Position numbers and translations under genes: made by a program
In this document: positions 1-9,042 of the stretch, one piece after another
Numbering within the stretch: position 1 is the first letter of the stretch
Layout of the letters: each line of letters opens with the position of its first letter
Notes under the pieces: model-generated
Seen by the model: only the letters and a program-made list of their open reading frames with translations
Database searches by the model: none
What the model was told of the DNA's origin: nothing
Assembly (NCBI RefSeq): GCF_900103085.1
Contig: NZ_FMWR01000009.1
Location: 1 to 64,000 of the forward strand
Direction of reading: 5' to 3'
DNA: 64,000 bases
Source: Gilliamella mensalis
Lineage (GTDB): Bacteria; Pseudomonadota; Gammaproteobacteria; Enterobacterales; Orbaceae

Positions 1-833
1 TTGTTCATATTGTTCAGGTGATACCCAGCCATTGGCTGAATGACGACGGATACGATTATAATAGATTTCAATATATTCAAATAGTCCTTTATTAGCCAAC
101 CTCCTCGTTTTATAGTAACAACCATGAATAATATGGATTTTAAATGTGTGAAAAAACTTTCAACGACCGCATTATCAAAGCAGTTTCCTCTTCGACTCAT
201 GCTTTGCCTGAGTCCATATTGTAACAATAACCGCTTGAAATCAGCACTGCTATATTGGCTACCTTAGTCACGATGAATGAGCACATCTTTAGGAAAGTGA
301 CGGCGAAACAAAGCTTGCTTTGATGTATTACACACTAAATGACGGTCTATATAGCGACTGGTTTGCCTAGCAATCACTTTTCGTCCATATAAATCGATAA
401 TCACCGACAAATATAACCAGCTTTCACCTGTTTTAATATAAGTGATATCGGTTACCCATGTAGTATTAGGCTTATCAGGATTAAATTGCCTATCTAACGT
501 ATTGGGGATGATATGATGATGGAGGCTGGTATCTATGTTATTCTTGACTTTATGAGCTGCTTTACTAAGTAATCTCAAACTACGTAATCCCCATTATAGC
601 TAACTGTCCTTTCTGAAACTTGATAGCCCGCATCCCTAGCATCATGAAGCAGGCTCGGTGTACCCAAACGTGCCTTATGCCGCCAATACTGCTGCTTAGT
701 ATACTCGCTGAGTTCGGCGGATTTGTTTGCCCTTTTTCACCAAGCATAATAGCCTGATGAACTAATGCCAAGTAATTAACATGCCTTGGTTATAGGATAG
801 GCTGTTAAATGATTTTTCATATAGGCGTACTTC
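1..833 (-). pseudogene. IS3-family transposase OrfB (DDE integrase), degenerate
   Basis: Pieces of a DDE integrase appear in more than one minus-strand frame. Residues readable at 264-578 include WVTDITYIKTGESWLYLSVI, with the first catalytic Asp, and end at LIHRD with a TAA (264-266), where relatives read HRDQGSQY. The same frame continues after the stop with GSQYSSADF and a later RRGNCFDNAVVESFF segment. The N-terminal part (about 580-771) changes frame: DARDAGYQVSERTVS is read in a different frame from the flanking residues. The far C-terminus (YNRIRRHSANGWVSPEQYE) lies at about 1-75. Together the nonsense codon and frame changes make this a pseudogene. Confidence 0.85.
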
Positions 834-1113
834 ATCGACTTAGATTGTTGATGAAGTACACATGCACCTTTTTTAGTATGACATTAGTCATTTTTAGTGC
901 TTTTATTTCATTTTCTAGCGCCATAATTTGCTGTTGCTCAGTCGTTAACTCACAACGGCTGGTTTTATTCGGAACTAGTTGTCTAATCCACTTATCTAGG
1001 GTTGATTTACCTACTCCTAGATGGTTGGCTAGTTCACTGATGGAAAAGTGTGCATGATATAACGCACAATCGACTGATTGTTGTTTGAATTCGACACTAA
1101 ATTTTATGACCAT
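832..1113 (-). CDS. IS3-family transposase OrfA
   Basis: This 93-residue protein has the helix-turn-helix of IS3 OrfA proteins: residues about 25-45 (ISELANHLGVGKSTLDKWIR) form the recognition region. A C-terminal leucine-zipper-like segment (about 60-85, QQQIMALENEIKALKMTN) follows, used in such proteins for multimerisation. In intact relatives OrfA is fused to OrfB by programmed -1 frameshifting near its end. Here OrfA itself looks intact, but its partner is broken, so it is probably non-functional for transposition, although it could still bind IS ends. Confidence 0.8.
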   Translation of the reverse strand: MVIKFSVEFKQQSVDCALYHAHFSISELANHLGVGKSTLDKWIRQLVPNKTSRCELTTEQQQIMALENEIKALKMTNVILKKVHVYFINNLSR

Positions 1114-1307
1114 GATAATTTTCTCCTATGATTTGTATTTATATCATAGAGGCGACTTCTATCCACTTTTTGGGAGAGGATCACAATACATAATAAAATA
1201 CCATTATTTTATATATCTTATGCGCATTTTCATAAAATAGGTTTCAAGCAAACTAAAAATAAAATTATTAAAATAACTTTAATTGCAGTTTAATAATTTC
1301 TCATAGT

Positions 1308-2360
1308 TTATATCGACTTACTTTTGAAATATAAAAGAAATTTATTTTCTACAAATATATGCGTTAATATTGAAATAATAGAAATAAAGATAATATAAAA
1401 TAATAATGCTGGAATACTAAAAATATTAGAAAAAATAATTTCCTTATTGATCACAATTCCTACGGGATGTAATAAATACAATGGGTATGAGATTTTACCA
1501 AACCAATTCCCAATAATATTATTGGTCAATTTAAAAATTATTCCTTTGTTAAAGGATAATGAAATTATCATCAATGAAAACAAAAAAATTGAGTAATATT
1601 CATTATTTTTTATGTAATCATTTTTGGCGTAAAAATAAATTATAAAGAAAACAATTATAATTTGAATTACTGATATTATATTTTCACTTTTCTTTGTACT
1701 ATTATTTTGCATAGATTTAACAATAATATAAATAAATGCTCCTAATGCGTATCCGAGCAGAGCCCTAATCAGACCAAAAGGCATTAATTTACCAAATTTA
1801 TGATAATGAATATTCATGTAATCAGTTGAGTAATTATTAATAATAAAAAAACAAATTAAAATAATTAACATTAAAAAAGGAAAAACTAATTGGTTTGCTT
1901 TCTTATCAAAAAAATGTAGGACCGGAAAAAATATAACCCCTACCCACAATTCAGCAGAAATACTCCAAGATACACCTAATGGCTCAAAAAATATAAAACT
2001 CGATGATTGAACAAAAGGTAATAATTCCCCGATGATTAAAATTCTTACAATATCCCCAAAATCAGGTTTTCCAAGATGGTGATGAAGCAATTTCAATACA
2101 ATAAAGGTGAGTAAAATTGAAAAAATATAAACTGGATATAATCTTAAGAATCGAGCTTTAGTAAAACTAAAACAATTAAATTCTTTTTTATTTAAAATAG
2201 AAAAAGCTAATACAAAGCCACTTAATATAAAAAAATAATCAACAGCTAGTATAAATGATAGTGGAATTGAAACATTACCATTCCAGTAAAAATAATGACC
2301 AATTGCAACACAAAAAGCCATTACACCACGAAAAAAATCAAGCGAATAGTTTCTTCGCAT
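1308..2360 (-). CDS. Acyltransferase family 3 membrane protein (OafA/exopolysaccharide O-acyltransferase type)
   Basis: The 350-residue polytopic protein has about ten hydrophobic segments and the acyltransferase-3 N-terminal signature: SLDFFRG (Arg11) in front of the first helix and a His22 inside it (AIGHYFYW). In this family the conserved Arg and His act in moving acyl groups, usually acetyl, onto sugars of O-antigen, exopolysaccharide or peptidoglycan across the inner membrane. It lacks the extra C-terminal SGNH domain of full OafA. It lies 90 bp after a family 2 glycosyltransferase on the same strand, so surface-glycan decoration is the likely role; the actual acceptor cannot be read from sequence. 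The coding region is strongly AT-rich, as is usual for glycan-modification genes. Confidence 0.85.
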   Translation of the reverse strand: MRRNYSLDFFRGVMAFCVAIGHYFYWNGNVSIPLSFILAVDYFFILSGFVLAFSILNKKEFNCFSFTKARFLRLYPVYIFSILLTFIVLKLLHHHLGKPDFGDIVRILIIGELLPFVQSSSFIFFEPLGVSWSISAELWVGVIFFPVLHFFDKKANQLVFPFLMLIILICFFIINNYSTDYMNIHYHKFGKLMPFGLIRALLGYALGAFIYIIVKSMQNNSTKKSENIISVIQIIIVFFIIYFYAKNDYIKNNEYYSIFLFSLMIISLSFNKGIIFKLTNNIIGNWFGKISYPLYLLHPVGIVINKEIIFSNIFSIPALLFYIIFISIISILTHIFVENKFLLYFKSKSI

Positions 2361-2450
2361 AATAAACCTATTTATATAAATAATATCGAGTAGCTAACAA
2401 TAATTGTTAATTTATGAAAATGATTATAATTAAAGGAGAGAAAGTCTAAT

Positions 2451-3410
2451 CTATAGCGTTCTTCTTCGCTTATACAGTAGAGGTAAAAACCTAATAACCA
2501 AAATTTTTTTAATATCTTTAAAAGTAAAAAAAGGATTTTTTTTACAATAAACTTGTTTATTTTTACGTATTTCTTTAGACATACGTAAAAGAAATAAATA
2601 TCGATGAGGCATTTCTAATCTATTATAATTCCATTTATAGCTTTTATATTGAATATAGCAAATTAAGAATTTTAGTTTTTCATATAACATTTTATTTTTG
2701 CAAAATGCCATTATTTCATTAAATTCATCACAAATACAAAACACCTTATCTTTACTCTTTATTGATGCCTGAGCATGTATTCGATAATAAATTAATGGAG
2801 CGTCAATAAGCATCATTCGTGTTGCGCAGGCATAGACTTTAAAACTAAATGCTGTATCTTGATATGATGCGCCGGGTGTTTCTAAAAATTTCAGATTATT
2901 TTTCTGAATAAATGTTCGCTTATAAATATTAGCCCATACCGACGGCCACTGTAGGAATGGCGATAAATCGTTTTGTGGATTAATTAATGTATTAGTTTCC
3001 ATTTGATATGAATCGATTTTTTTAATTGAACTATCTTTTTGTGTAAATGTAAAAAAGTGGCATCTTGCAATATCTAAATCATTTTCAATTGCTATTTTAT
3101 ATAATATTTCAAACATTTCGGATTTAGCAAAATCATCAGACTCAACTATACCTATATATTCACCAGTACATAGTTGAAAACCTATATTCATTGAATGACC
3201 ATAGCCACTATTAGGTTTGTCTATGACTCGAATTCTTGAATCTTTATCAGCATACTCTTGTAAAATAGTAAGCGAATTATCAGTAGAACCATCATTTACA
3301 CAAATGATTTCTATATTCGTTAATGTCTGATTTATAACACTGTCCAAACATTGCCGTAAATACTTTTCTACGTTATAGACTGGCACGACAATTGATACTT
3401 TAGGTAACAT
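2451..3410 (-). CDS. Family 2 glycosyltransferase (GT-A fold)
   Basis: At 319 residues this is a typical soluble GT2. The N-terminal nucleotide-sugar site reads VSIVVPVYNVEKYLRQCLDS, then VNDGSTDNS around residues 38-46 and the metal-binding SDD at about 91-93. The C-terminal third is Lys/Arg-rich and may lie on the membrane. It transfers a sugar from a nucleotide donor to a lipid-linked glycan in the cytoplasm; donor and acceptor are unknown. The ATG at 3410 follows the rfbB stop by three bases, and its Shine-Dalgarno (AAGGATAA) lies in the last codons of rfbB, so the two are probably translationally coupled. Confidence 0.87.
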   Translation of the reverse strand: MLPKVSIVVPVYNVEKYLRQCLDSVINQTLTNIEIICVNDGSTDNSLTILQEYADKDSRIRVIDKPNSGYGHSMNIGFQLCTGEYIGIVESDDFAKSEMFEILYKIAIENDLDIARCHFFTFTQKDSSIKKIDSYQMETNTLINPQNDLSPFLQWPSVWANIYKRTFIQKNNLKFLETPGASYQDTAFSFKVYACATRMMLIDAPLIYYRIHAQASIKSKDKVFCICDEFNEIMAFCKNKMLYEKLKFLICYIQYKSYKWNYNRLEMPHRYLFLLRMSKEIRKNKQVYCKKNPFFTFKDIKKILVIRFLPLLYKRRRTL

Positions 3411-3413
3411 AAA

Positions 3414-4445
3414 TTATCCTTGAATTCCTATATTATTTAAATACCATAAAATTGTTTTTCTCAAACCACTTTCAAATCTTTCCTGTGGCTTCCAGCCTAA
3501 TTGAGTTTGTATTTTAGATGAATCGATAGCATAGCGAAAGTCATGACCAGGTCGATCGGTCATAAATTGAATTAAATTTTGATATTGTTTAATTCCATGC
3601 GGGTGTTTTGGAATAAGTTTATCTAATATTGAACAAATAATTTGCACTACATCTAAATTAGTATATTCATTATTAGCTCCAATATTATAAATTTCTCCAA
3701 TTTTACCATCCATCAAAACAGTACATAAAGCTTTAGCATTATCTTCTACATATATCCAATCACGTACTTGTGACCCATTGCCATAAATCGATATAGGCTT
3801 ACCTGCTAGCGCCTTTAAGATTACCGATGGAATTAATTTTTCAGGATGCTGAAAAGGTCCATAATTATTAGTACTATGGGTTATAATCGTTGGCAGTCCA
3901 TATGTGCGGTACCATGCTTTGACTAAATGATCGCTCGATGCTTTAGAGGCGGAATAAGGACTACTTGGTGAATAGGGTGTTACTTCTGTAAAGCATACTT
4001 CTGTACTACCTAAATCGCCATAAACTTCGTCGGTTGACACATGAATAAAACGAAATTTTGCTTTATCTTTTTCAGGTAAATTGCACCAATAATTTCGAGA
4101 GGCTTCTAAAAGTGTAAAAGTTCCAATAATATTGCTTTCGATAAAAGTAATTGGGCTTGTTATTGAATTATCCACATGGCTTTCAGCAGCCAAATGAATA
4201 ACAGCATGAGGTTGATATTGTTGAAAAATTCGCAACAATCCTTGCTGATTACAAATATCCATCTTTTCAAAAAGATATCTACTATTATTGGAAACCATGG
4301 CAAGTGATTGCAAATTTGCTGCGTAACTCAATTTATCAATATTAATGACATAATGTTGAGTATGCTCAATAATATATCGAACAACAGCAGATCCAATAAA
4401 TCCAGAACCCCCTGTTATTAAAATTTTTTTAGCGTTATTAACCAA
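3414..4445 (-). CDS. rfbB: dTDP-glucose 4,6-dehydratase
   Basis: This 343-residue extended SDR enzyme converts dTDP-glucose to dTDP-4-keto-6-deoxyglucose, the shared precursor of dTDP-rhamnose and other deoxysugars. It has the NAD-binding GGSGFIG at residues 12-18, the dehydratase STDE at 137-140 (Asp139/Glu140) and the catalytic YSASK at 164-168. The only start consistent with the conserved N-terminus is TTG at 4445: the next Met is residue 50, inside the Rossmann fold. The TTG lies two bases after the tyrR stop, so translation probably depends on coupling to tyrR. No rfbA, rfbC or rfbD is in the window, so either they are elsewhere or this copy feeds a different deoxysugar route. Confidence 0.92.
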   Translation of the reverse strand: MVNNAKKILITGGSGFIGSAVVRYIIEHTQHYVINIDKLSYAANLQSLAMVSNNSRYLFEKMDICNQQGLLRIFQQYQPHAVIHLAAESHVDNSITSPITFIESNIIGTFTLLEASRNYWCNLPEKDKAKFRFIHVSTDEVYGDLGSTEVCFTEVTPYSPSSPYSASKASSDHLVKAWYRTYGLPTIITHSTNNYGPFQHPEKLIPSVILKALAGKPISIYGNGSQVRDWIYVEDNAKALCTVLMDGKIGEIYNIGANNEYTNLDVVQIICSILDKLIPKHPHGIKQYQNLIQFMTDRPGHDFRYAIDSSKIQTQLGWKPQERFESGLRKTILWYLNNIGIQG

Positions 4446-4447
4446 AA

Positions 4448-5692
4448 CTACCGCCCTATTCTATAATCCCTCAACTTATTCGCAATGGCCGTATGCGATA
4501 CACCTAATCTTTTAGCAAGTTTTCTTGAACTTGGGAATTGGCCATATAATTTTAATAAGATTTCTTTCTCAAATTGTTTAGTCATTTCATCAAGGGTTTT
4601 ATTTTCAATATTGCTCACCCAAGATAATTGCGATGTGGTTGATGTTGGTAACACAATATCTTTGACAGTTAATATCGGCAAGGTTAATTGCGCCAATGCA
4701 GAATAGAGGATATTTTTTAGTTGTCTTACATTCCCTGGCCATGAGTAATGGGTCAAATAATCAATCACATTATGATCAATAGTTGGCGGTGTAATGCCTT
4801 GTTTATTGGCAAACTCATTAACAAAAATATGAGCCAATAGTGCAATATCATCTTTACGTTCTTGCAAAGAAGGTAAATTAAGCGATAGTACATTGAGTCT
4901 GTAATAAAGATCTTTTCTAAATTTACCTTGTTCGACCAACTTAGCTAAATCAACTTTGGTTGCACAAATAATTCTTACATCAACATAGACTTCATTATCA
5001 TCACCCACACGACGAAAATAACCATCATTAATAAAACGTAATAGTTTGGTTTGCATTTGAAAAGACATTTCGTCAATGCCATCAAGTAATACTGACCCAC
5101 TATTAGCTTGTTCAAAAAAGCCTTTTTTATTTTCAATAGCACCAAGATAGGCGCCTGCTGCATGCCCATATAATTCGCTTTCAACAACATCATCAGGCAT
5201 GGCAGCACAGTTTAATGCTAGAAAGGTCTGATCACCGCGTGGACTATATTGATGGCAAGCATTAGCCAATAAATCTTTGCCTGTGCCTGTTTCTCCAGAT
5301 ATTAATAATGGCTCGCGTTGCATAGAAAAGGCTTTAGCTTGAGCAATGAGTTTTTGCATAACCAAACTTTGGGTGGCAAAAATATCAAAAGCATGACTAC
5401 CCACTACCTTGATTTTCGCTAATCGTTTTTTTAAATAGTCAATTGATTGTAGGATAAATATTGTTTTGGATGATCCAATCGTTTTTTGCAATAAAAAGTG
5501 CTGAGAATTTAAAACAATGATCGTATCATCATCTTGTTCATCTACATTTATTGTATTATCAATATTGAAGATCTTTTGATAATCAAAAGGTTGATTTAAA
5601 ACTAAAGCATGATCAGAAAATAGCGCCTTAGCGCTATGATTATACGCAACCAGAAGTTGGTTATTATCAATTTCAATGATTGCTACTTGCAT
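4448..5692 (-). CDS. tyrR: TyrR-like aromatic amino acid regulator
   Basis: The protein (about 414 residues) has an N-terminal region compatible with a PAS domain. An AAA+ domain follows, with Walker A GETGTGKD and Walker B VLLDGIDE, and a C-terminal helix-turn-helix ([19 protein letters not shown]) that closely resembles TyrR. The sigma-54 contact loop GAFTGA is replaced by GAYLGA, as expected for TyrR proteins, which act on sigma-70 promoters. E. coli TyrR has 513 residues; the N-terminal ACT domain is missing here, so direct aromatic sensing may differ. I prefer the ATG at 5692 (weak GTGGG upstream) over the GTG at 5710, which has no ribosome site; both overlap the end of nagZ. Confidence 0.82.
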   Translation of the reverse strand: MQVAIIEIDNNQLLVAYNHSAKALFSDHALVLNQPFDYQKIFNIDNTINVDEQDDDTIIVLNSQHFLLQKTIGSSKTIFILQSIDYLKKRLAKIKVVGSHAFDIFATQSLVMQKLIAQAKAFSMQREPLLISGETGTGKDLLANACHQYSPRGDQTFLALNCAAMPDDVVESELYGHAAGAYLGAIENKKGFFEQANSGSVLLDGIDEMSFQMQTKLLRFINDGYFRRVGDDNEVYVDVRIICATKVDLAKLVEQGKFRKDLYYRLNVLSLNLPSLQERKDDIALLAHIFVNEFANKQGITPPTIDHNVIDYLTHYSWPGNVRQLKNILYSALAQLTLPILTVKDIVLPTSTTSQLSWVSNIENKTLDEMTKQFEKEILLKLYGQFPSSRKLAKRLGVSHTAIANKLRDYRIGR

Positions 5693-6716
5693 AGTTTGCC
5701 CACTTTTCACTAAGTTTTACTAAATTATCACGTCGATATTGCCACTCAGTACTTCTCGTTAATTCTGAATAGGTAATTTTTGTATTGGTTAATAAACGTG
5801 TTGCTTTATCTGATGTTAAAGGATGAGTCTTATCTAACTCGGTTAATTGGTCCAAAATAGTTAACGTTCCTTGCCGGTTATTACAAGCCAAAAGCAGATC
5901 ACAGCCTGCGGATAATGCCGATTGGGCTCGTTCGGCATAATTACCCATAATTGAGGCACCTTCCATCGATAAATCATCAGAAAAAATGATACCATTAAAA
6001 TGCAACTGATTGCGAAGCACGTTCTTAAGCCAAAACGGTGATCCGCTTGCGGGTTTATCATTAAAAGCCGGGTAAATTACATGAGCAGGCATAATCGCAT
6101 CGAGTTTATGATTAGCAATAAGCCTAGTAAAAATCTGCATATCATGCTCAATCAATAATTTTTCACGATGATCAACTGGTGTTTCTTTATGCGAGTCGGC
6201 AATCACATGACCATGCCCCGGAAAATGTTTACCTGTTGTTTTCATCCCTGCTGCACGCATACCATCAATCATAGCGGAAGCAACTTGGTAAGCGATATTG
6301 ACATCTTGATGAAACGAACGTGTACCGATAGCTAAGCAGTCATGACCTACATCTAACACTGGTGCATAGCTAAGATCGATATCAAAGGCGATGAGTTCCA
6401 TAGCAAGAACCCAGCCGGCATCAAAGGCTAACGATTTGGCTTGTTCAAGATTATTAAGTGCCACAAAAGATTGTGCAGGAGGAATTGGTGTAAAACCATG
6501 CCTAAAGCGTTGAACACGCCCACCTTCATGATCGACCGAGATTAATAAACGCTGTGAAGAAGCTGTGCGAATCTGTTTTATCAATTCTACTAGTTGATCT
6601 TGATCTTGATAATTACGACTAAATAAAATCACCCCTGCAACAAATGGATTTTGCAAAAGAGCTTTATCATCATCGGTTAATGAAGTACCTTCCACATCAA
6701 TCAACAATGGTCCCAT
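5673..6716 (-). CDS. nagZ: Beta-N-acetylhexosaminidase NagZ
   Basis: NagZ is a cytoplasmic GH3 enzyme that removes N-acetylglucosamine from anhydromuropeptides during peptidoglycan recycling. The 347-residue length is normal. Visible motifs are VDHEGGRVQRF (from residue 61), KHFPGHG at 163-169, the Asp174-Ser-His176 dyad (ADSHKETP) used as general acid/base, and the nucleophile Asp248 in FSDDLSMEGA. The numbering matches characterised enterobacterial NagZ. Its ATG directly abuts the lpoB stop codon (TAAATG), and its 3' end overlaps tyrR. hinT-lpoB-nagZ is a conserved gammaproteobacterial order; thiK, present between lpoB and nagZ in E. coli, is absent here. Confidence 0.95.
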   Translation of the reverse strand: MGPLLIDVEGTSLTDDDKALLQNPFVAGVILFSRNYQDQDQLVELIKQIRTASSQRLLISVDHEGGRVQRFRHGFTPIPPAQSFVALNNLEQAKSLAFDAGWVLAMELIAFDIDLSYAPVLDVGHDCLAIGTRSFHQDVNIAYQVASAMIDGMRAAGMKTTGKHFPGHGHVIADSHKETPVDHREKLLIEHDMQIFTRLIANHKLDAIMPAHVIYPAFNDKPASGSPFWLKNVLRNQLHFNGIIFSDDLSMEGASIMGNYAERAQSALSAGCDLLLACNNRQGTLTILDQLTELDKTHPLTSDKATRLLTNTKITYSELTRSTEWQYRRDNLVKLSEKWANYASSNH

Positions 6717-7352
6717 TTATTCATGTGCCTCTGAAACGTTATCTTTATTATTAGTAGTATCTTGTTGCGAAGGAAAGTCTTTAGACGTTACTCTCGTTAA
6801 GATTTCTCCGCTTTGTGTTGATAGTAATTCAATTGAAAGATTGGCATCATTGCTATCACGGGGTGCTTTATATATAGTCGTAAATAGCACATATCCCGCA
6901 TTGATTGATTTAGCCAACCCAATCATCTTACCACGAGATACCAATTTATCATCAGTTGACATACCTAACGCTTGTTTAGCTTGGTTAATGGACTGTCGAT
7001 TGACCACTGTAAACACATTTTGTTTATTCATTAATTGATGTAGTGCATCATCGATTTGATTTGTTGCAAGATAATCATCACTACGATTTTGAATATCACT
7101 AATTAAAATAATATTATTGTCATTATCTGCAAGCGATGTATGCAATATTTTATTTACAAATGGCGATAATGTGGCGTTCCAATCAGTCTGTTTGACAATT
7201 TGAGGAGGCGTTTCAATCACACCTGTATCATCGGGCTGAGTGACATCAACAGGTGGTTTCACTTCAACTTTTTGGCTATTACTAATAAGCTGACAACCCG
7301 TTAAAGCAAAAACAAGTGAGCTAGTAACCAAAATACACTTGATCTGTTTCAT
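6717..7352 (-). CDS. lpoB: Penicillin-binding protein activator lipoprotein LpoB
   Basis: This 211-residue outer-membrane lipoprotein stimulates PBP1b from the outside in E. coli. The signal peptide ends in lipobox LTGC (Cys20). A Pro/Thr-rich linker (about residues 30-60, PPVDVTQPDDTGVIETPPQ) would span the periplasm, followed by a globular domain ending in an STQSGEI strand typical of LpoB. The linker is short and the C-terminal tail (from about 195) is acidic and probably disordered. It lies between hinT and nagZ, as in enteric bacteria. Identification rests on architecture, position and moderate similarity, since LpoB diverges quickly. Confidence 0.85.
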   Translation of the reverse strand: MKQIKCILVTSSLVFALTGCQLISNSQKVEVKPPVDVTQPDDTGVIETPPQIVKQTDWNATLSPFVNKILHTSLADNDNNIILISDIQNRSDDYLATNQIDDALHQLMNKQNVFTVVNRQSINQAKQALGMSTDDKLVSRGKMIGLAKSINAGYVLFTTIYKAPRDSNDANLSIELLSTQSGEILTRVTSKDFPSQQDTTNNKDNVSEAHE

Positions 7353-7358
7353 ATACTA

Positions 7359-7706
7359 TTAACCTATTAATCGCCCTAAATTTTTACCGCCTAATAGATG
7401 CATATGGATATGAAACACGTCTTGTCCAGCATCTTTATTACAATTCATGATTAAACGATATCCGCTTTCATCAACGCCTTCTTGCTTTGCAACCTTAGCT
7501 GCAACAACCATCATATGCCCAAGAATAGCTTCATCTTCTTCTTTAATATCATTAACAGTTGGGATAAGTTTGTTAGGAATAATTAAAATATGTGTCGGGG
7601 CTTGTGGAGAAATATCACGAAATGCCGTCACCTTATCATCCTGAAAAACAATATCAGCTGGGATTTCTTGTCGAATAATTTTGCTAAAAATAGTTTCCTG
7701 AGCCAT
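7359..7706 (-). CDS. hinT: Purine nucleoside phosphoramidase HinT (HIT family)
   Basis: The 115-residue protein has the histidine triad HIHMH at residues 99-103 ([12 protein letters not shown]) and the N-terminal [17 protein letters not shown] typical of HinT. These enzymes hydrolyse AMP-lysine and related phosphoramidates in the cytoplasm. I start it at ATG 7706 because AGGAG lies seven bases upstream; an in-frame TTG one codon earlier is less likely. It is the first gene of the hinT-lpoB-nagZ-tyrR run, with the lpoB start seven bases after its stop. Confidence 0.95.
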   Translation of the reverse strand: MAQETIFSKIIRQEIPADIVFQDDKVTAFRDISPQAPTHILIIPNKLIPTVNDIKEEDEAILGHMMVVAAKVAKQEGVDESGYRLIMNCNKDAGQDVFHIHMHLLGGKNLGRLIG

Positions 7707-7988
7707 CAAACTTCTCCTCTTATTATATTTACACAGACATCGACCAATACCAATTCATCTGTGCCCAAGCATATCATATTTTACCAACAAAAATGTATAG
7801 AAATCGTTACATTTTACAATGCATTTTTATAATCATCAAAAATCGTCAAAAAATGTATTGATTTTAATTAAGTTTTCACTTTAATTTTTGACAACCCCAG
7901 TAAAAAAGTTTATAAAAAACGCACATAAAAACAAACGTTTTCTTAACAAAATACACTACCACCCAGTAGAGAATCTTGGCATATTCAT

Positions 7989-8017
7989 TTGTCAAACACA
8001 ATTACTTGATATATAAT
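7989..8017 (+). promoter_or_regulatory. Sigma-70 promoter of the rpsF operon
   Basis: TTGTCA at 7989-7994 and TATAAT at 8012-8017 are separated by 17 bases, close to the sigma-70 consensus. A GC-rich run (GCCCCG) right after the -10 may be the stringent discriminator expected at a ribosomal protein promoter. Transcription would start at about 8024, giving a leader of about 90 nt before rpsF. Confidence 0.8.
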
Positions 8018-8054
8018 GCCCCGTCGATTTCAACCGCCTATTTTCATGTTCCTT

Positions 8055-8089
8055 GCTTTCAATGGGTTGCGGTTGCCCCGACAGAAAGC
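8055..8089 (+). promoter_or_regulatory. S6:S18 ribosomal protein leader motif (autoregulatory)
   Basis: In the rpsF leader a stem GCTTTC (8055-8060) / GAAAGC (8084-8089) encloses GGG/CCC pairing and leaves a CCGACA bulge at about 8078-8083. A stem with a CCG-containing bulge about 20-30 nt before rpsF is the known binding site of the S6:S18 complex, which imitates the rRNA site and represses its own operon. Pairing was done by eye. Confidence 0.6.
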
Positions 8090-8112
8090 TGATTAATCCG
8101 TAGGGAGCGATA

Positions 8113-8496
8113 ATGCGTCATTACGAAATTGTATTTATGGTTCACCCAGATCAGAGTGAACAAGTACCGGGTATGATCGAACGCTATACTGGTACATTAA
8201 CCACTGATGGTGGAAAAATCCATCGTTTAGAAGATTGGGGTCGTCGTCAATTAGCCTATCCTATCGAAAAACTGCACAAAGCACACTATGTGTTAATGAA
8301 TGTTGAAGCAACTCAAGAAGCTGTTAACGAGCTTGAAGATAACTTCCGTTTCAATGATGCAGTAATTCGCAGTTTAATTATGCGCACTAAACACGCTGTA
8401 ACTGAAACTTCACCTATGTTAAAAGCGAAAGATGAGCGTCGCGGCTCTGATGAAGATTTTAACGAAGCAAACATGGACGATGATTCCGACGAATAA
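8113..8496 (+). CDS. rpsF: 30S ribosomal protein S6
   Basis: RpsF binds 16S rRNA with S18 in the platform of the small subunit. The 127-residue sequence begins [20 protein letters not shown] and contains the conserved [12 protein letters not shown] segment near residue 40. The C-terminus is a long acidic tail ([11 protein letters not shown]), the part that RimK modifies with glutamates in E. coli; glutamylation is known for that family, not shown here. GTAGGGAG gives a good ribosome site. The last 17 bases overlap priB. Confidence 0.97.
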   Translation: MRHYEIVFMVHPDQSEQVPGMIERYTGTLTTDGGKIHRLEDWGRRQLAYPIEKLHKAHYVLMNVEATQEAVNELEDNFRFNDAVIRSLIMRTKHAVTETSPMLKAKDERRGSDEDFNEANMDDDSDE

Positions 8497-8788
8497 TCGT
8501 TTAGTGTTATCGGGTATTGTAAAAAAAACACCGATACGAAAAATCAGTCCAAGTGGGATTTCGCATTGTCAATTTTATTTAGAACATGTTTCTGAGCAAG
8601 TTGAAGCAGAACTCACAAGGCAAGCATGGTGCATCATGCCTGTAATTGCTAGTGGACAACAAGAGTTAAGTTACGTAAAAAAAGGCAGTAGAGTTTTAGT
8701 TGGTGGATTTATAAGTACCCACACTAAACGGAATCAAACAAGCCAACTTGTTTTACATGCTGACCAAATTAAACTATTAGGAGAATAG
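8480..8788 (+). CDS. priB: Primosomal replication protein PriB
   Basis: PriB is a small OB-fold single-stranded DNA-binding protein that links PriA to DnaT during replication restart. The start is set at ATG 8480, giving [12 protein letters not shown] and 102 residues. This matches the family N-terminus, whereas the longer open frame from 8432 would add residues lying inside rpsF. Conserved parts include [14 protein letters not shown] and RQAWCIMPV. It overlaps the end of rpsF by 17 bases and precedes rpsR by four, as in other gammaproteobacteria. Confidence 0.93.
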   Translation: MIPTNNRLVLSGIVKKTPIRKISPSGISHCQFYLEHVSEQVEAELTRQAWCIMPVIASGQQELSYVKKGSRVLVGGFISTHTKRNQTSQLVLHADQIKLLGE

Positions 8789-8792
8789 CCAA

Positions 8793-9020
8793 ATGGCACG
8801 TTATTTCCGTCGTCGCAAATTCTGCCGTTTTACTGCAGAAGGCGTTAAAGAAATTGATTATAAAGATGTTTCTTTATTAAAAAGCTATATCACAGAAAGT
8901 GGTAAAATCGTACCAAGCCGTATCACAGGTACTAGCGCAAAATATCAACGTCAATTAGCTCGCGCAATCAAACGCGCTCGTTATTTGGCACTATTACCAT
9001 ATACTGACAACCATCAGTAA
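8793..9020 (+). CDS. rpsR: 30S ribosomal protein S18
   Basis: The 75-residue S18 begins [20 protein letters not shown] and ends with the basic [20 protein letters not shown], both nearly invariant. It binds S6 in the small-subunit platform, and the S6:S18 complex is also the predicted repressor for the operon leader. GGAGAATAGCCAA provides the ribosome site within the end of priB. Confidence 0.98.
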   Translation: MARYFRRRKFCRFTAEGVKEIDYKDVSLLKSYITESGKIVPSRITGTSAKYQRQLARAIKRARYLALLPYTDNHQ

Positions 9021-9042
9021 TTAGCAACAGAGGGAACATATA

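Larger units (their letters stand above)
1..1183 (-). mobile_element. Decayed IS3-family insertion sequence (left end outside window)
   Basis: The minus strand reads from a terminal sequence at 1163-1183 (TGATCCTCTCCCAAAAAGTG on the minus strand, typical of IS3-group ends) through orfA and a broken orfB that runs off the window edge. The other terminal repeat and any target-site duplication are not visible. OrfB carries at least one in-frame stop and frame changes, so this copy should not transpose on its own. It sits just downstream of surface polysaccharide genes, a common place for IS insertion. Confidence 0.85.

Noticed and set aside
809-1057. Plus-strand frame of 82 codons over the IS element
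   Set aside because: Antisense to OrfA with no family match or ribosome site.
8432-8479. Longer start for priB
   Set aside because: Would add 16 residues that lie inside rpsF and are absent from the PriB family.
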